Assembly: GCF_025465275.1 (NCBI RefSeq)
Contig: NZ_JAODNK010000027.1
Span: 62,001-126,000 of the forward strand
DNA length: 64,000 nucleotides
Source: Nocardia sp.
GTDB taxonomy: Bacteria; Actinomycetota; Actinomycetes; Mycobacteriales; Mycobacteriaceae
Reading direction: 5' to 3'
This document shows positions 24,091 through 33,910 of the stretch, in pieces. The position numbers and the translations under genes are program-made. Every line of letters starts with the position of its first letter. Position 1 is the stretch's first letter. A model generated the notes under the pieces. The model ran no database searches and had not been told where the DNA came from. It worked only from the letters and a program-made list of their open reading frames with translations.

Positions 24091-24861
24091 ATGGAGCGTT
24101 TTACCGATCGCCGAGTACTCATCACCGGCGCGGGCTCGGGTATCGGCCGGGCTACTGTGCATCGGGTTCTCAGTGAGGGCGGGCAGGTTGTTGCCGCCGA
24201 TATCAATGAGGCCGGGCTGGCCGAGACTGCCAAGCAGGCTGCTGAGCAGGGGAATGCCGAGCGGCTGAGCACCGTCACTGTCGATATCGGCAACGAGGAG
24301 TCGGTAAAGGCGGGCGTCGCGAGTGCTGTCGAGACTCTCGGCGGGCTGGATGCGCTTATCAATGCGGCCGGCATTCTGCGGTCGGCGCATACCGAGACCA
24401 TGCCGCTGGCTGATTTCAACAAGATCATCACGGTGAACCTCACCGGCACCTTCCTGATGATTCGTGAGTCGCTGCCGGCGCTGCTCGCGTCGAACAAGGG
24501 CGTCATCGTGAACTTCACCTCGACGTCGGCGTTCTTCGCGCACCCGTACATGGCCGCTTACGCCGCGTCCAAGGGCGGGATCATGTCCATGACGCACGCG
24601 CTGGCCGCGGAATACAGCAAGCAGGGCCTGCGCGTGGTTGCCGTTGCACCGGGGTCCATCTCGAGCGATATGACCGACGGCAAGGGCCCGGGCCTGCCCG
24701 AGGATGCCGATCTGAGTCTGTTCATGAAGCTGATGCCGGGCATCGGACAGGGCTTCGCCTCCCCGGACACCGTGGCCGGCGTGGTCGCGATGCTCGCCTC
24801 CGATGACGGTGCGTTCATCACCGGCACCGAGGTCCGCATCGACGGCGGCACCCACTACTGA
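24091..24861 (+). CDS. Short-chain dehydrogenase/reductase (SDR)
   Basis: A 256-residue classical SDR that oxidises or reduces an alcohol/ketone with NAD(P). The cofactor loop is TGAGSGIGRA at residues 11-20, the structural NAAG is near 91, and the catalytic set is Ser in FTSTSAF with YAASKGG. The C-terminus ends with ITGTEVRIDGGTHY, typical of the family. Start ATG 24091 has a GAGGAGAAG site upstream. A strong hairpin terminator follows at 24889-24916. The substrate is unknown; control by the divergent TetR is likely. Confidence 0.92.
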   Translation: MERFTDRRVLITGAGSGIGRATVHRVLSEGGQVVAADINEAGLAETAKQAAEQGNAERLSTVTVDIGNEESVKAGVASAVETLGGLDALINAAGILRSAHTETMPLADFNKIITVNLTGTFLMIRESLPALLASNKGVIVNFTSTSAFFAHPYMAAYAASKGGIMSMTHALAAEYSKQGLRVVAVAPGSISSDMTDGKGPGLPEDADLSLFMKLMPGIGQGFASPDTVAGVVAMLASDDGAFITGTEVRIDGGTHY

Positions 24862-24888
24862 GTCGAATTACGACGCAATCGAAGTCGC

Positions 24889-24916
24889 CAACGGCCCCGC
24901 AATTGCGGGGCCGTTG
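24889..24916 (+). terminator. Hairpin terminator after SDR gene
   Basis: Perfect 12-bp arms CAACGGCCCCGC and GCGGGGCCGTTG around AATT, 27 bases past the SDR stop. There is no long T tract, as is usual in actinobacteria. Confidence 0.8.
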
Positions 24917-25004
24917 TCATGCAAGGGGGATGACACCCGGTACACGTCATACTTCAGGACGACGGGAACCCTGATCTCTCACGGAATCTCGGCCGTATCA
25001 ATAT

Positions 25005-25020
25005 CTTTCCGGCCGGAAAG
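25005..25020. promoter_or_regulatory. Perfect 16-bp palindrome before small secreted protein gene
   Basis: CTTTCCGGCCGGAAAG is fully self-complementary and ends 17 bases before the ATG of the secreted protein gene. It may be an operator or a leader hairpin. Confidence 0.55.
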
Positions 25021-25037
25021 ACAGCAGACTCGGACCC

Positions 25038-25361
25038 ATGAGCTCGAAATTCACTTCCGCACAAGGAATGTTCGCTCGAATCGCCGTCGTGGGTGCGCTC
25101 ACTGTTGCTCCGATCGCGGTGCTGGCCGCTACGGCTTCAGCGGACACCACCCAGACCGACGCCACCGATGTGTCACGGCCGCACTGGGATCGCAACCCCT
25201 GGTCCAACGACCCGTGGAACAACCAAGATCAGGACTGGTGGCGCAACAACAACCAGTCCGACTGGTGGCGCGACCACAATCGCCACGACCGCCAGGACAA
25301 CCACGACGACCGCGACTGGCTCCGTAACACGCTGCCGCGCGGCGCATTCGGAAGCAGCTGA
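25038..25361 (+). CDS. Small secreted Trp/Asn/Asp-rich protein
   Basis: A 107-residue unknown protein with a clear Sec signal peptide (MFARIAVVGALTVAPIAVLA, cleavage near ASA-DTT at about residue 36). The mature part, about 70 residues, is very rich in Trp, Asn, Asp, Arg and His, with repeats such as NPWSNDPWNNQ, DWWRNNN and DWWRDHN. No enzyme fold is recognised. Such composition could suit metal, membrane or cell-wall binding, but this is a guess. It is bounded by terminator-like hairpins on both sides and so is probably transcribed alone. Confidence 0.8.
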   Translation: MSSKFTSAQGMFARIAVVGALTVAPIAVLAATASADTTQTDATDVSRPHWDRNPWSNDPWNNQDQDWWRNNNQSDWWRDHNRHDRQDNHDDRDWLRNTLPRGAFGSS

Positions 25362-25377
25362 AAACCCCCGAGAATAC

Positions 25378-25416
25378 GCAACGGCCCGCCACCCCCGGAA
25401 GGTGTCGGGCTGTTGC
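25378..25416. terminator. Terminator hairpin after secreted protein gene
   Basis: An imperfect stem, GCAACGGCCCGCCACC pairing with GGTGTCGGGCTGTTGC around CCCGGAA. It closely resembles the hairpin at 26893-26927 and may serve the convergent TetR gene as well. Confidence 0.75.
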
Positions 25417-25447
25417 GTCGAATATCCCTGAGACACCAACCTCATCA

Positions 25448-26206
25448 TCACCCGCCAGGCGAACCAGTCGTCCCGGCAGCCGCAGCCACGCCGTCCAGAA
25501 TCAGCTCCAGACCGAAGGCGAAATCCTGATTCGCGGAATCGGGCGGCTCGGGAATCGATTCGAACAAACCCGAGCCGAGAAGCGCTGTGACATCCGGGAA
25601 TAGAGCCGGGTCGACCACCTCGGTCAATTCGCGAACGTAGTCGCGCAGCGCCTGCGCCTCGTCGAGGTTCACCGCACTCCTGCTCTCCGCGAGCTGCCGG
25701 TCCATGACGAACGCCTGCCGCACATACCCACCGACGACGGTGATCACCCCGATCTTGGCGGCCCAGTCCAGATCGGTGTCACGCAGCGCCCGCAGGCCCG
25801 CATCCATCCACGCAATGGCGTTCGGGCCCCGCGGCGGACCGGTCACCGGCAATTGCGCCAGCCACGGCCGGCGGCCGAAGACCTCCGATTGCGCCATGGC
25901 CCAGCGGCGCAGCGCGGGACGCCATGGGCCGGCATCGGATTCGGGCACGGCCCCGAGCGCTGCGTCGCCCATGAGCCCCACCAGTTCATCCTTGGACCCG
26001 ATGTGCCGATACAGCGACATGGGCGTCACCGAAAGGGCCGCAGCGATTTTCGGCAGGGTCGCGGCGGGCAGACCACCCTCGTCCGCCAGGCGCACCGCGG
26101 CGCCGACAACTCGGTCGATGTCCAGTTCGGCCGGGCGGCCCAGCCGGGGGCCGGTGCGCAAACGCCATAGTCGGACCAGGTCATCGGGCATTCTCGGCTC
26201 GGCCAT
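25448..26206 (-). CDS. TetR/AcrR-family regulator (TetR_C_1-like)
   Basis: A 252-residue TetR protein of the class with an extended N-terminus before the HTH (LDIDRVVGAAVRLADEGGLP, then KIAAALSVTPMSLYRHIGSK, residues about 27-76) and the tetracycline-repressor-like C-terminal domain. It is divergent from a membrane protein gene, and a perfect 10-1-10 dyad lies in the 78-base gap between them. It therefore probably represses that gene and itself; the ligand is unknown. Confidence 0.92.
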   Translation of the reverse strand: MAEPRMPDDLVRLWRLRTGPRLGRPAELDIDRVVGAAVRLADEGGLPAATLPKIAAALSVTPMSLYRHIGSKDELVGLMGDAALGAVPESDAGPWRPALRRWAMAQSEVFGRRPWLAQLPVTGPPRGPNAIAWMDAGLRALRDTDLDWAAKIGVITVVGGYVRQAFVMDRQLAESRSAVNLDEAQALRDYVRELTEVVDPALFPDVTALLGSGLFESIPEPPDSANQDFAFGLELILDGVAAAAGTTGSPGG

Positions 26207-26256
26207 GCCGCGGGTTCCTCCTGTCTCGGATCGACGCCGAGATTAACATAGCCCTT

Positions 26257-26277
26257 ATAGTATAAGTCTTATACTAT
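26257..26277. promoter_or_regulatory. TetR operator overlapping divergent promoter
   Basis: The arms ATAGTATAAG and CTTATACTAT are perfect and separated by one T. The palindrome itself contains -10-like AT-rich sequence and ends seven bases before the ATG at 26285, so a bound repressor would cover the promoter. Confidence 0.85.
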
Positions 26278-26284
26278 CGCTGGC

Positions 26285-26947
26285 ATGGATACGACAACAC
26301 TCCGGCGCGCCACCGGACTGGCAGCTCTGACCGGCGCCGTTCTCATGCTCATCGAGCTACCGCTGTACTTCGTCTATGACGGCCCGCCACCGGACTGGAA
26401 TGTCTTGACCCGCAGCCTCTTCGGCCTCGGCGGCATGACAGCGCTCATCGTCTTCATGACAGGCTTCGGCTACCTGGTGAAACGCGCCGAGCCCGCCGTG
26501 GATTGGCTCGGCGCTCTCGCCACCAATGCCGGATTGCTGTGGCTGGCAGTCGCTTTCGTCTCCACCGGTCTGGAGGTCGGTGCGGTCATCCAAGCCCCCG
26601 ACCCCATCGACCCGACCATCACCGTCAGCGGCACCTACATCCTGTACGGCACCATCTCCCGGTTCCTGGAGGCACTCTTCTTCTGCGCCTTCGGTTTCGC
26701 CGTCCGGCACAGCCGCGTACTCCCCCGGTGGACCGCACGCTCGGCCTTCGCACTGAGCCTGCTCAACCTCGCGTTCGTCCCCTCCATGTTCTTCGGGAAC
26801 ACCCCCGCGAACTTCTATGCCGCCAATGGCTGGGGCACCACCGCCACCATGGGCGGCTTCACCATGCTGTGGCTGCTAGCCGTAGGTAGCGCAACGGCCC
26901 GGCACCCCCGAAAGGTGCCGGGCCGTTTCAGCGCCGAAAACGCCTGA
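26285..26947 (+). CDS. Membrane protein, target of divergent TetR
   Basis: A 220-residue unknown membrane protein with about six hydrophobic segments (for example LAALTGAVLMLIELPLYFVY, LGGMTALIVFMTGFGYL and SRFLEALFFCAFGFAV). No transporter family is recognised. The last 20 or so codons, including ATARHPRKVPGRF, run through a perfect 14-bp terminator hairpin, so the natural protein may once have ended earlier. Its neighbour TetR and the operator before it suggest an inducible stress or efflux-linked role; function is not shown. Confidence 0.75.
   Translation: MDTTTLRRATGLAALTGAVLMLIELPLYFVYDGPPPDWNVLTRSLFGLGGMTALIVFMTGFGYLVKRAEPAVDWLGALATNAGLLWLAVAFVSTGLEVGAVIQAPDPIDPTITVSGTYILYGTISRFLEALFFCAFGFAVRHSRVLPRWTARSAFALSLLNLAFVPSMFFGNTPANFYAANGWGTTATMGGFTMLWLLAVGSATARHPRKVPGRFSAENA
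26893..26927. terminator. Strong hairpin, likely ilvC/membrane gene terminator
   Basis: Arms AACGGCCCGGCACC and GGTGCCGGGCCGTT, perfect over 14 bp, flank CCCGAAA. It lies inside the 3' end of the membrane protein gene and just past the convergent ilvC stop, so it can serve both directions. Confidence 0.85.
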
Positions 26948-26950
26948 GAA

Positions 26951-27991
<1,041 letters not shown>

Positions 27992-28000
27992 CTAACGGTT

Positions 28001-28033
28001 GTGGATCCCGGCCAAAAGCATGCCGGGATGACG
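28001..28033. repeat. 33-bp interspersed repeat in the ilvN-ilvC gap
   Basis: The segment GTGGATCCCGGCCAAAAGCA plus the following 13 bases matches, as its reverse complement, 54525-54557 with one difference. It contains CCCGGC and GCCGGG arms that can fold back. It looks like a REP-like dispersed element inside the operon. Confidence 0.8.
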
Positions 28034-28061
28034 AGCGGTTGGCCGCAGGGGCGGCCGGTTA

Positions 28062-28565
28062 CTAGCGAGTCGCGGTGATCGACTTGGGTCCGCGACCCAC
28101 CGCGACAACTCCGGACTGCACGATCTCACGGATGCCGTAGGGCTCCATCATGCGCAGCAGTGCGTCGAGCTTGGACCGGGTGCCGGTCGCCTCGATGGTC
28201 AGCGCGTCGGGTGACACGTCGATCACCTTGGCGCGGAACAGGTTCACGGCTTCGATGACCTGGGTGCGAACGCTGGCGTCAGCGCGCACCTTCACCAGGA
28301 TCAGTTCGCGGGCAACGGAACTGTCGTCGTCCTGCTCCACGATCTTGATGACATTGATCAGCTTGTTGAGCTGCTTGGTGACCTGCTCGAGCGGCAGGTC
28401 CTCGACCGTCACGACGATGGTCATGCGCGAGATCTCGGGGATCTCGGTGCCGCCGACCGCCAGCGATTCGATATTGAAGCCGCGGCGGGAGAACAGGCTG
28501 GCGACGCGCGCGAGCACGCCGGGCTTGTCCTCCACCAGCACGGAGAGGGTGTGGGTGGTGCTCAT
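28062..28565 (-). CDS. ilvN: Acetolactate synthase small (regulatory) subunit
   Basis: A 167-residue regulatory subunit of acetohydroxyacid synthase, which binds valine and controls IlvB. The N-terminal ACT domain reads [32 protein letters not shown]. The second half ([37 protein letters not shown]) is the IlvN C-terminal domain. ATG 28565 overlaps the ilvB stop by four bases (ATGA), giving translational coupling and fixed stoichiometry. Confidence 0.97.
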   Translation of the reverse strand: MSTTHTLSVLVEDKPGVLARVASLFSRRGFNIESLAVGGTEIPEISRMTIVVTVEDLPLEQVTKQLNKLINVIKIVEQDDDSSVARELILVKVRADASVRTQVIEAVNLFRAKVIDVSPDALTIEATGTRSKLDALLRMMEPYGIREIVQSGVVAVGRGPKSITATR

Positions 28566-30514
28566 TCCTCGGTCCCCTTCTGGGCGGCCTTTTCGTGGGC
28601 AGTCAGAGTGGCCTTCTCGTGCAGCATGGCCTCGTGGATGACGGCGGGCTCGTCCACGGCCTCGTCGTCGTCGAAGAGCGGGCGGATGCCGCGCGCGGCC
28701 ATGATCTCGTCGTTGGAGGTGCCGGCGGCGACCATCGGCCACACCTGCGCGTCCTTGCCGACGATGAAATCGATCACCACGGGACGGTCGTTGATGGACT
28801 GCGCCTCGAGGATCGCGGCCTCCACGTCCTCTTCCTTCTCGACCCGGATGCCGTGGCAGCCAAGGGCTTCCGCAAGCTTCACGAAGTCGGGGATGCGCAG
28901 GGTGTGGGTGCCCAGATCGGTGTTCGAGTAGCGCTTCTCGTAGAACAGGGTCTGCCACTGGCGGACCATGCCGAGGTTGCCGTTATTGATGAGCGCGACC
29001 TTGATCGGCACGCCCTCGACGGCGCAGGTGGCCAGTTCCTGATTGGTCATCTGGAAGCAGCCGTCACCGTCGATGGCCCAGACCTCGCGGTCCGGCAGGC
29101 CCATCTTGGCGCCCATGGCCGCGGGAACCGCGTAGCCCATGGTGCCGAGGCCGCCGGAGTTCAGCCAGGTGCGCGGCTTCTCGTACTTGATGAACTGGGC
29201 GGCCCACATCTGGTGCTGGCCGACGCCGGCGCAGTAGATGGCGTCCGGTCCGGCGAGCCGGCCCAGCGTCTCGATGACGAACTCCGGCGACAGCGAACCG
29301 TCGCTCGGGGTCTTCCAGCCCAGCGGGTAGGACGTGCGGATGTTGTCCAGGTAGGCCCACCACGCGCTCAGCTCCAGCAGCGGCGCTGCGCCGACAGCCG
29401 GATCGGACTTGAGGGTTTCGATGAGCTCGGTGATGACCTCACGGCAGTCGCCCACGATCGGGACGTCCGCGTGCCGGTTCTTACCGATCTCGGCCGGGTC
29501 GATATCGGCGTGGATGACCTTGGCATTGGGTGCGAAGGAATCCAGCTGGCCGGTGACGCGGTCGTCGAAACGCGCGCCGAGAACCACCATGAGGTCCGAC
29601 TTCTGCAGTGCCGCAACAGCTCCCACGGTGCCGTGCATACCGGGCATACCCATGTTCAGGGTGTGCGAGTCCGGGAACGCGCCGCGGGCCATCAGCGTCG
29701 TGACAACCGGGATACCGGTCAGCTCGGCCAGTTCCAGCAGTTCCGCGGACGAATCGGACTTGATGACGCCGCCGCCGACGTAGAGCACCGGGGACTTGGC
29801 CTCGAGGATCATGCGCGCGGCCTCGCGCACCTGCTTACCGTGCGGCTTGGTCACCGGACGGTAGCCGGGCAGCCGCATCTCCGGCGGCCAGCTGAAGGTG
29901 GTCTGCGCCTGCAGCACATCCTTCGGGATATCGACCAGGACCGCGCCCGGGCGCCCGGTGGAGGCCAGGTGGAAGGCCTCGGCCAGCATGCGCGGGATAT
30001 CGATCGGGTCGGTGACCAGGAAGTTGTGCTTGGTACACGCCATGGTGATGCCGGAGATATCGGCTTCCTGGAAGGCGTCGGTACCGATCAGGGCGCGCCC
30101 GACCTGACCCGTGATGGCCACCAGCGGCACCGAATCCATCTGGGCGTCCGCGATCGGGGTCACCAGGTTGGTCGCGCCGGGGCCGGACGTGGCCATGCAC
30201 ACACCGACCTTGCCGGTTGCCTGGGCATAGCCGGTGGCCGCGTGGCCGCCACCCTGCTCGTGCCGGACCAGAACGTGGCGGACCTTGACGGAATCGAAGA
30301 GCGGGTCGTAAACGGGAAGGATCGCGCCGCCCGGAATACCGAAAACCGTGTCGACGCCGAGCTCCTCGAGCGAGCGGACAACAGACTGCGCGCCGGTGAC
30401 CCGCTCGGGCGGGACCTGGCGGCGGTTCGGAGTAGTGGCCGGAGCCACGGCCGGCGTGGCCGAAGCCGCGGGCCTGCGGGCCGAAGGCCCGGGTCGGGCG
30501 GTAGGTGCGCTCAC
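28562..30514 (-). CDS. ilvB: Acetolactate synthase large (catalytic) subunit
   Basis: A 650-residue thiamine diphosphate enzyme that makes 2-acetolactate or 2-aceto-2-hydroxybutyrate, the first common step for branched-chain amino acids. The N-terminal part has [14 protein letters not shown] and the catalytic Glu in [15 protein letters not shown] (near residue 85). The cofactor motif at the C-terminal side is [15 protein letters not shown] to NNGNLGMV. A 40-residue Ala/Pro-rich N-terminal extension precedes the domain, as in mycobacterial IlvB1. The leader contains an intrinsic-terminator-like hairpin, suggesting attenuation. First gene of ilvBNC. Confidence 0.98.
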   Translation of the reverse strand: MSAPTARPGPSARRPAASATPAVAPATTPNRRQVPPERVTGAQSVVRSLEELGVDTVFGIPGGAILPVYDPLFDSVKVRHVLVRHEQGGGHAATGYAQATGKVGVCMATSGPGATNLVTPIADAQMDSVPLVAITGQVGRALIGTDAFQEADISGITMACTKHNFLVTDPIDIPRMLAEAFHLASTGRPGAVLVDIPKDVLQAQTTFSWPPEMRLPGYRPVTKPHGKQVREAARMILEAKSPVLYVGGGVIKSDSSAELLELAELTGIPVVTTLMARGAFPDSHTLNMGMPGMHGTVGAVAALQKSDLMVVLGARFDDRVTGQLDSFAPNAKVIHADIDPAEIGKNRHADVPIVGDCREVITELIETLKSDPAVGAAPLLELSAWWAYLDNIRTSYPLGWKTPSDGSLSPEFVIETLGRLAGPDAIYCAGVGQHQMWAAQFIKYEKPRTWLNSGGLGTMGYAVPAAMGAKMGLPDREVWAIDGDGCFQMTNQELATCAVEGVPIKVALINNGNLGMVRQWQTLFYEKRYSNTDLGTHTLRIPDFVKLAEALGCHGIRVEKEEDVEAAILEAQSINDRPVVIDFIVGKDAQVWPMVAAGTSNDEIMAARGIRPLFDDDEAVDEPAVIHEAMLHEKATLTAHEKAAQKGTEE

Positions 30515-30565
30515 CGTCTTGGTTCCTTACTGCTTGTCGTTCCAGTTCATGGACTTGCCTGAACA

Positions 30566-30600
30566 CAAAAAAGCCCTCGACAGCCATGGCTGTTCGAGGG
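30566..30600 (-). promoter_or_regulatory. Attenuator-like terminator hairpin in the ilvB leader
   Basis: Read on the minus strand, CCCTCGA-A-CAGCC pairs with GGCTG-TCGAGGG around a 2-base loop, followed by CTTTTTTG. This is a rho-independent terminator 52-80 bases before the ilvB start, in the sense direction. Upstream, TCGCAGCTGCGA and nearby repeats could form a competing fold. No short peptide rich in Val, Leu or Ile codons is obvious. Confidence 0.7.
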
Positions 30601-30748
30601 TGGCGCGTCGCAGCTGCGAGCTGACGTAATTGACCTATAGTCGTCGGCTCAGCGCTGGACGCGCCTGCCGATTACGAGCAACTCGATTCGATTCACGCGT
30701 CCGACGGTAAGTGCGCATGAGCCGCTGAGTCAAACATCTGACCATGTG
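30601..30748. other. ilvB promoter/leader side of the ilvB-cfp6 gap
   Basis: This stretch between ilvB and cfp6 holds the ilvB promoter and leader. On the minus strand a TATAGG hexamer at about 30640 could be its -10. No gene is seen. Confidence 0.45.
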
Positions 30749-30767
30749 TGTCTCATTATGTGAGACA
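30749..30767. promoter_or_regulatory. TGTCTCA/TGAGACA operator dyad
   Basis: TGTCTCATTATGTGAGACA has perfect 7-bp arms and a 5-base centre, 44 bases before the cfp6 start and on the promoter side of ilvB. TGTCTCA-type dyads are known to me from IclR-family control of leucine genes in actinobacteria; that link is an inference here. Confidence 0.7.
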
Positions 30768-30811
30768 GAGCGGTTGTTCGGGTTCGTTCAACACAATGCG
30801 AGGATGGGGGT

Positions 30812-31363
30812 GTGTCATCACCGCATCAGTCCGTGCCACCAGCTCGATCGTCCCACACGCCCGACTCCGGATCGGACACGGGTCGCGTGATCCGCATCCC
30901 CCGGCTCGCGCATATCGGGGTGTTCCTCCTGCTGTTCTGCGCCGCTTTCCCGTTCTTCGGGTGGCCCGCGGGACTATGGGTGTTGTTCGCCATACCGGTG
31001 GCTGTGGCCGTCTGGATCGAACGCACCCGAACCACGGTGTCGGAATCGGGGATCGATGCACGAAGCATGTTCTCCACCCGGCATATCGACTGGTCCGAGG
31101 TGAAGGGTCTGCGCCTACCGAAGCGCGGGTACCTGCAGTTGCATCTCGCCGATGATTCGGATGTGCGGCTGCCCGCGGTCAGCTACGACCGGCTGGCAGA
31201 TCTGGTCGCAGCATCCGGCGGGCGAATTCCGGATCCGTTCTTCGAACCCGAGGACGCGGATGCGGCCGCAGAAGCCGACGAGACCGCTGTTGCCGAAAGC
31301 ACTGTGCCCGAAAACGAAGTGGCATCGGCCGAGTCCGCGAAGGCCGAGGACACCGACCGCTAG
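30812..31363 (+). CDS. cfp6: PH-domain membrane protein, Cfp6 (low molecular weight antigen 6)-like
   Basis: A 183-residue protein. Two hydrophobic segments lie near residues 33-70 ([32 protein letters not shown]), followed by a bacterial PH-like domain with [20 protein letters not shown] and [20 protein letters not shown]. The tail is Ala/Glu-rich and acidic. The place between ilvB and the DoxX/lppZ genes matches Rv3004 (cfp6) of M. tuberculosis. The biochemical role is unknown. The start is GTG 30812, with GGGGG upstream. Confidence 0.82.
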   Translation: MSSPHQSVPPARSSHTPDSGSDTGRVIRIPRLAHIGVFLLLFCAAFPFFGWPAGLWVLFAIPVAVAVWIERTRTTVSESGIDARSMFSTRHIDWSEVKGLRLPKRGYLQLHLADDSDVRLPAVSYDRLADLVAASGGRIPDPFFEPEDADAAAEADETAVAESTVPENEVASAESAKAEDTDR

Positions 31364-31488
31364 CGTGTCGGGGTGCGAGGTTTCGACCGCTGACGGTGGT
31401 CAGCGTCTGCGGGAGTAACGTTGGATTCCGCCGAAAGCATTCGGCGAAGTCGCCGACCAGCCCCCTGCGACGAGAACCCGAGGACCCC

Positions 31489-33330
31489 ATGCCACCGCTT
31501 CGCTCACGCACCACCACCGCCGGACGCAATGCCGCGGGCGCTCGCGCCCTCTGGCGTGCGACCGGTATGACCGACTCCGATTTCGGTAAGCCGATCATTG
31601 CCATCGCGAACTCGTACACCCAGTTCGTCCCCGGCCATGTGCATCTGAAGAACGTCGGCGAGATCGTGGCCGAGGCGATCTGGGCGGCGGGCGGCGTACC
31701 GCGCGAATTCCACACCATCGCGGTGGATGACGGCATTGCCATGGGTCACGGCGGCATGCTGTATTCGCTGCCCTCGCGCGAGATCATCGCAGATTCGGTC
31801 GAGTACATGGCCAATGCGCACACCGCCGATGCGCTGGTGTGTATCTCCAACTGCGACAAGATCACTCCCGGCATGCTCAATGCCGCCATGCGGCTGAACA
31901 TCCCGGCCGTGTTCGTCTCCGGCGGTCCGATGGAGGCCGGTAAGGCCGTCGTGGTGGGCGGTGTGGCGCAGGCGCCGACCGACCTCATCACCGCCATCTC
32001 CGCCAGCGCCTCGCAGGCCGTCAGCGATGCGGGCCTGGACGAGGTCGAGCGCAGCGCCTGCCCGACCTGTGGTTCCTGCTCCGGCATGTTCACCGCGAAC
32101 TCCATGAACTGCCTCACCGAGGCGCTGGGTCTGGCACTGCCGGGCAATGGCTCCACGCTGGCCACCCATGCCGCGCGCCGCGCGCTGTTCACCCGGGCCG
32201 GGCAGGTCATCGTGGATATCGCCACCCGCTGGTACCGCGATGACGATGCCTCGGTGCTGCCGCGGAATGTGGCCACCGCCAAGGCTTTCCGCAATGCGAT
32301 GGCGCTCGACGTGGCCATGGGCGGTTCCACCAATACCGTGCTGCACACCCTCGCCGCCGCGCAGGAGGGTGAGATCGACTTCGATCTGCAGACCATCGAC
32401 GAGATCTCCCGTCGGGTGCCCTGCCTGTCGAAGGTCTCCCCCAATTCCGATTACCACATGGAGGATGTGCACCGCGCCGGTGGCATTCCGGCCATCATGG
32501 GCGAGCTGCGCCGCGGCGGACTGCTCGAAACCGACGTCACCAATGTGCACAGCGCCTCCTTCGAGGAGTGGCTCGACACCTGGGATATCCGCTCCGGCAA
32601 GGCTTCCGACGAGGCCATCGAGCTGTTCCACGCCGCGCCCGGCGGAGTGCGCACCATCGAACCGTTCTCCACCGAGAACCGCTGGTCCTCGCTCGATACC
32701 GATGCCGAGGGCGGCTGCATCCGCGATGTGGCGCATGCCTACACCGTCGAGGGCGGGCTGTGCGTGCTGCGCGGCAATATCGCACCGGACGGCGCGATCC
32801 TGAAGACCGCCGGCATCGACGAGGACCTGTACACCTTCGAGGGTCCGGCCGTGGTGGTCGAATCCCAGGAGGAGGCGGTCTCGCTCATCCTCAATAAGAA
32901 GATCCAGCCGGGCGATGTGATCGTGATCCGCTACGAGGGCCCCAAGGGTGGTCCCGGCATGCAGGAAATGCTGCACCCCACCTCATTCCTCAAGGGCACG
33001 GGTCTGGGCAAAGTCTGCGCGCTCATCACCGACGGCCGCTTCTCCGGCGGCACGTCGGGCCTGTCCATCGGCCACATTTCGCCGGAAGCGGCCAGTGGCG
33101 GCGGCATCGGCCTGGTCGAGAACGGTGACCGCATTCGCATCGATGTGCACTCCCGTGCGCTCGAATTGCTGGTCCCCGATGAGGTTCTCGCGGAGCGACG
33201 CGTGAAAATGGAAGCGTCAGAACGGCCTTGGCAGCCCGTGAATCGCGAGCGCTCGGTGACCACCGCGCTGCGCGCGTATGCGGCGCTGGCGACCTCGGCC
33301 GATAAGGGTGCTGTGCGGCGGGTGCCGTAA
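31489..33330 (+). CDS. ilvD: Dihydroxy-acid dehydratase
   Basis: A 613-residue iron-sulfur dehydratase, close to the usual length. It converts the IlvC products to 2-keto acids, the third step of valine/isoleucine synthesis. Cluster ligands lie in CISNCDK (near residue 122) and [11 protein letters not shown] (near 195). The C-terminal [20 protein letters not shown] is a family signature. ATG 31489 is preceded by a GAGGA-like site. In M. tuberculosis ilvD is elsewhere; here it sits beside ilvBNC, but on the opposite strand beyond cfp6. Confidence 0.98.
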   Translation: MPPLRSRTTTAGRNAAGARALWRATGMTDSDFGKPIIAIANSYTQFVPGHVHLKNVGEIVAEAIWAAGGVPREFHTIAVDDGIAMGHGGMLYSLPSREIIADSVEYMANAHTADALVCISNCDKITPGMLNAAMRLNIPAVFVSGGPMEAGKAVVVGGVAQAPTDLITAISASASQAVSDAGLDEVERSACPTCGSCSGMFTANSMNCLTEALGLALPGNGSTLATHAARRALFTRAGQVIVDIATRWYRDDDASVLPRNVATAKAFRNAMALDVAMGGSTNTVLHTLAAAQEGEIDFDLQTIDEISRRVPCLSKVSPNSDYHMEDVHRAGGIPAIMGELRRGGLLETDVTNVHSASFEEWLDTWDIRSGKASDEAIELFHAAPGGVRTIEPFSTENRWSSLDTDAEGGCIRDVAHAYTVEGGLCVLRGNIAPDGAILKTAGIDEDLYTFEGPAVVVESQEEAVSLILNKKIQPGDVIVIRYEGPKGGPGMQEMLHPTSFLKGTGLGKVCALITDGRFSGGTSGLSIGHISPEAASGGGIGLVENGDRIRIDVHSRALELLVPDEVLAERRVKMEASERPWQPVNRERSVTTALRAYAALATSADKGAVRRVP

Positions 33331-33345
33331 GAAAGATCAGAGGGA

Positions 33346-33645
33346 ATGACAATCGAATATGTCGGCAAAGCCGACACCATGCTGGCCGAGTACACCTCGA
33401 TGCTGGAGCGCAGTGATTACCGCAAAGCCCAGGCGAAGGCACTGCTGGCCGAGGCCGAGGAACTCGCCGCCCAGTCTCGCGAACTGGGCAGCACGGAGTA
33501 CTTGGCCATGCCCGCCGAAGCTGCCCGCATCAGTGCCCACCGCGCAGTACTGAACGAACAGATCGACGCCAAGTCCGGTGAGGTAGTGCGTTTGCACCAG
33601 GAAACGTTCCAAGAGTGGGAGCGCTTCAACGCCACGCAGTGGTGA
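33346..33645 (+). CDS. Small coiled-coil protein of unknown function
   Basis: I do not recognise it. It is a 99-residue, highly helical soluble protein with Glu, Ala and Leu in coiled-coil rhythm (YRKAQAKALLAEAEELAAQS), no cysteines and no signal peptide. Start ATG 33346 lies 15 bases after ilvD with an AGAGGGA site, so it is probably co-transcribed with ilvD. Confidence 0.75.
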   Translation: MTIEYVGKADTMLAEYTSMLERSDYRKAQAKALLAEAEELAAQSRELGSTEYLAMPAEAARISAHRAVLNEQIDAKSGEVVRLHQETFQEWERFNATQW

Positions 33646-33786
33646 GGATTGGCGGGGACATGCCCCCGTAGACCGCGGGGAAGGTTCACGGGAGTAACCC
33701 CTGCGAACCCCCCACAGCGGGAGAGGATTCGCCTGGTCCGCTCATACCTGCGGGGCGAATCCAGCCGCAAGTCTCGGTGATAGCAA
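33646..33786. other. Structured intergenic region, possible small RNA
   Basis: The region carries a 9-bp inverted repeat, GGATTCGCC (33725-33733) and GGCGAATCC (33754-33762), plus several G- and C-runs around 33650-33715 that can pair. No gene is apparent. It could be an mRNA 3' structure or a small RNA ending at the terminator at 33787. Confidence 0.4.
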
Positions 33787-33823
33787 GTGGCCCGGAGTGA
33801 TCCATTGGATCGCTCCGGGCCAC
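33787..33823. terminator. Long terminator hairpin
   Basis: GTGGCCCGGAGTGATCC pairs with GGATCGCTCCGGGCCAC around ATT, with a single mismatch. It lies between the ilvD/coiled-coil pair and the convergent DoxX gene. Confidence 0.85.
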
Positions 33824-33910
33824 TGGGCTTTTCGGGCGCCGTCCGTGCAGGCGGTAATGACCCGCGTCAGGCGGTGCTGATCGGTGACCGGTCAGGCGCC
33901 AGGCGCGCGG

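Noticed and set aside
30515..30587. Short frame starting inside the ilvB attenuator hairpin, taken as a leader peptide
   Set aside because: It starts within the terminator stem and runs on into ilvB out of frame; it has no branched-chain codon run.
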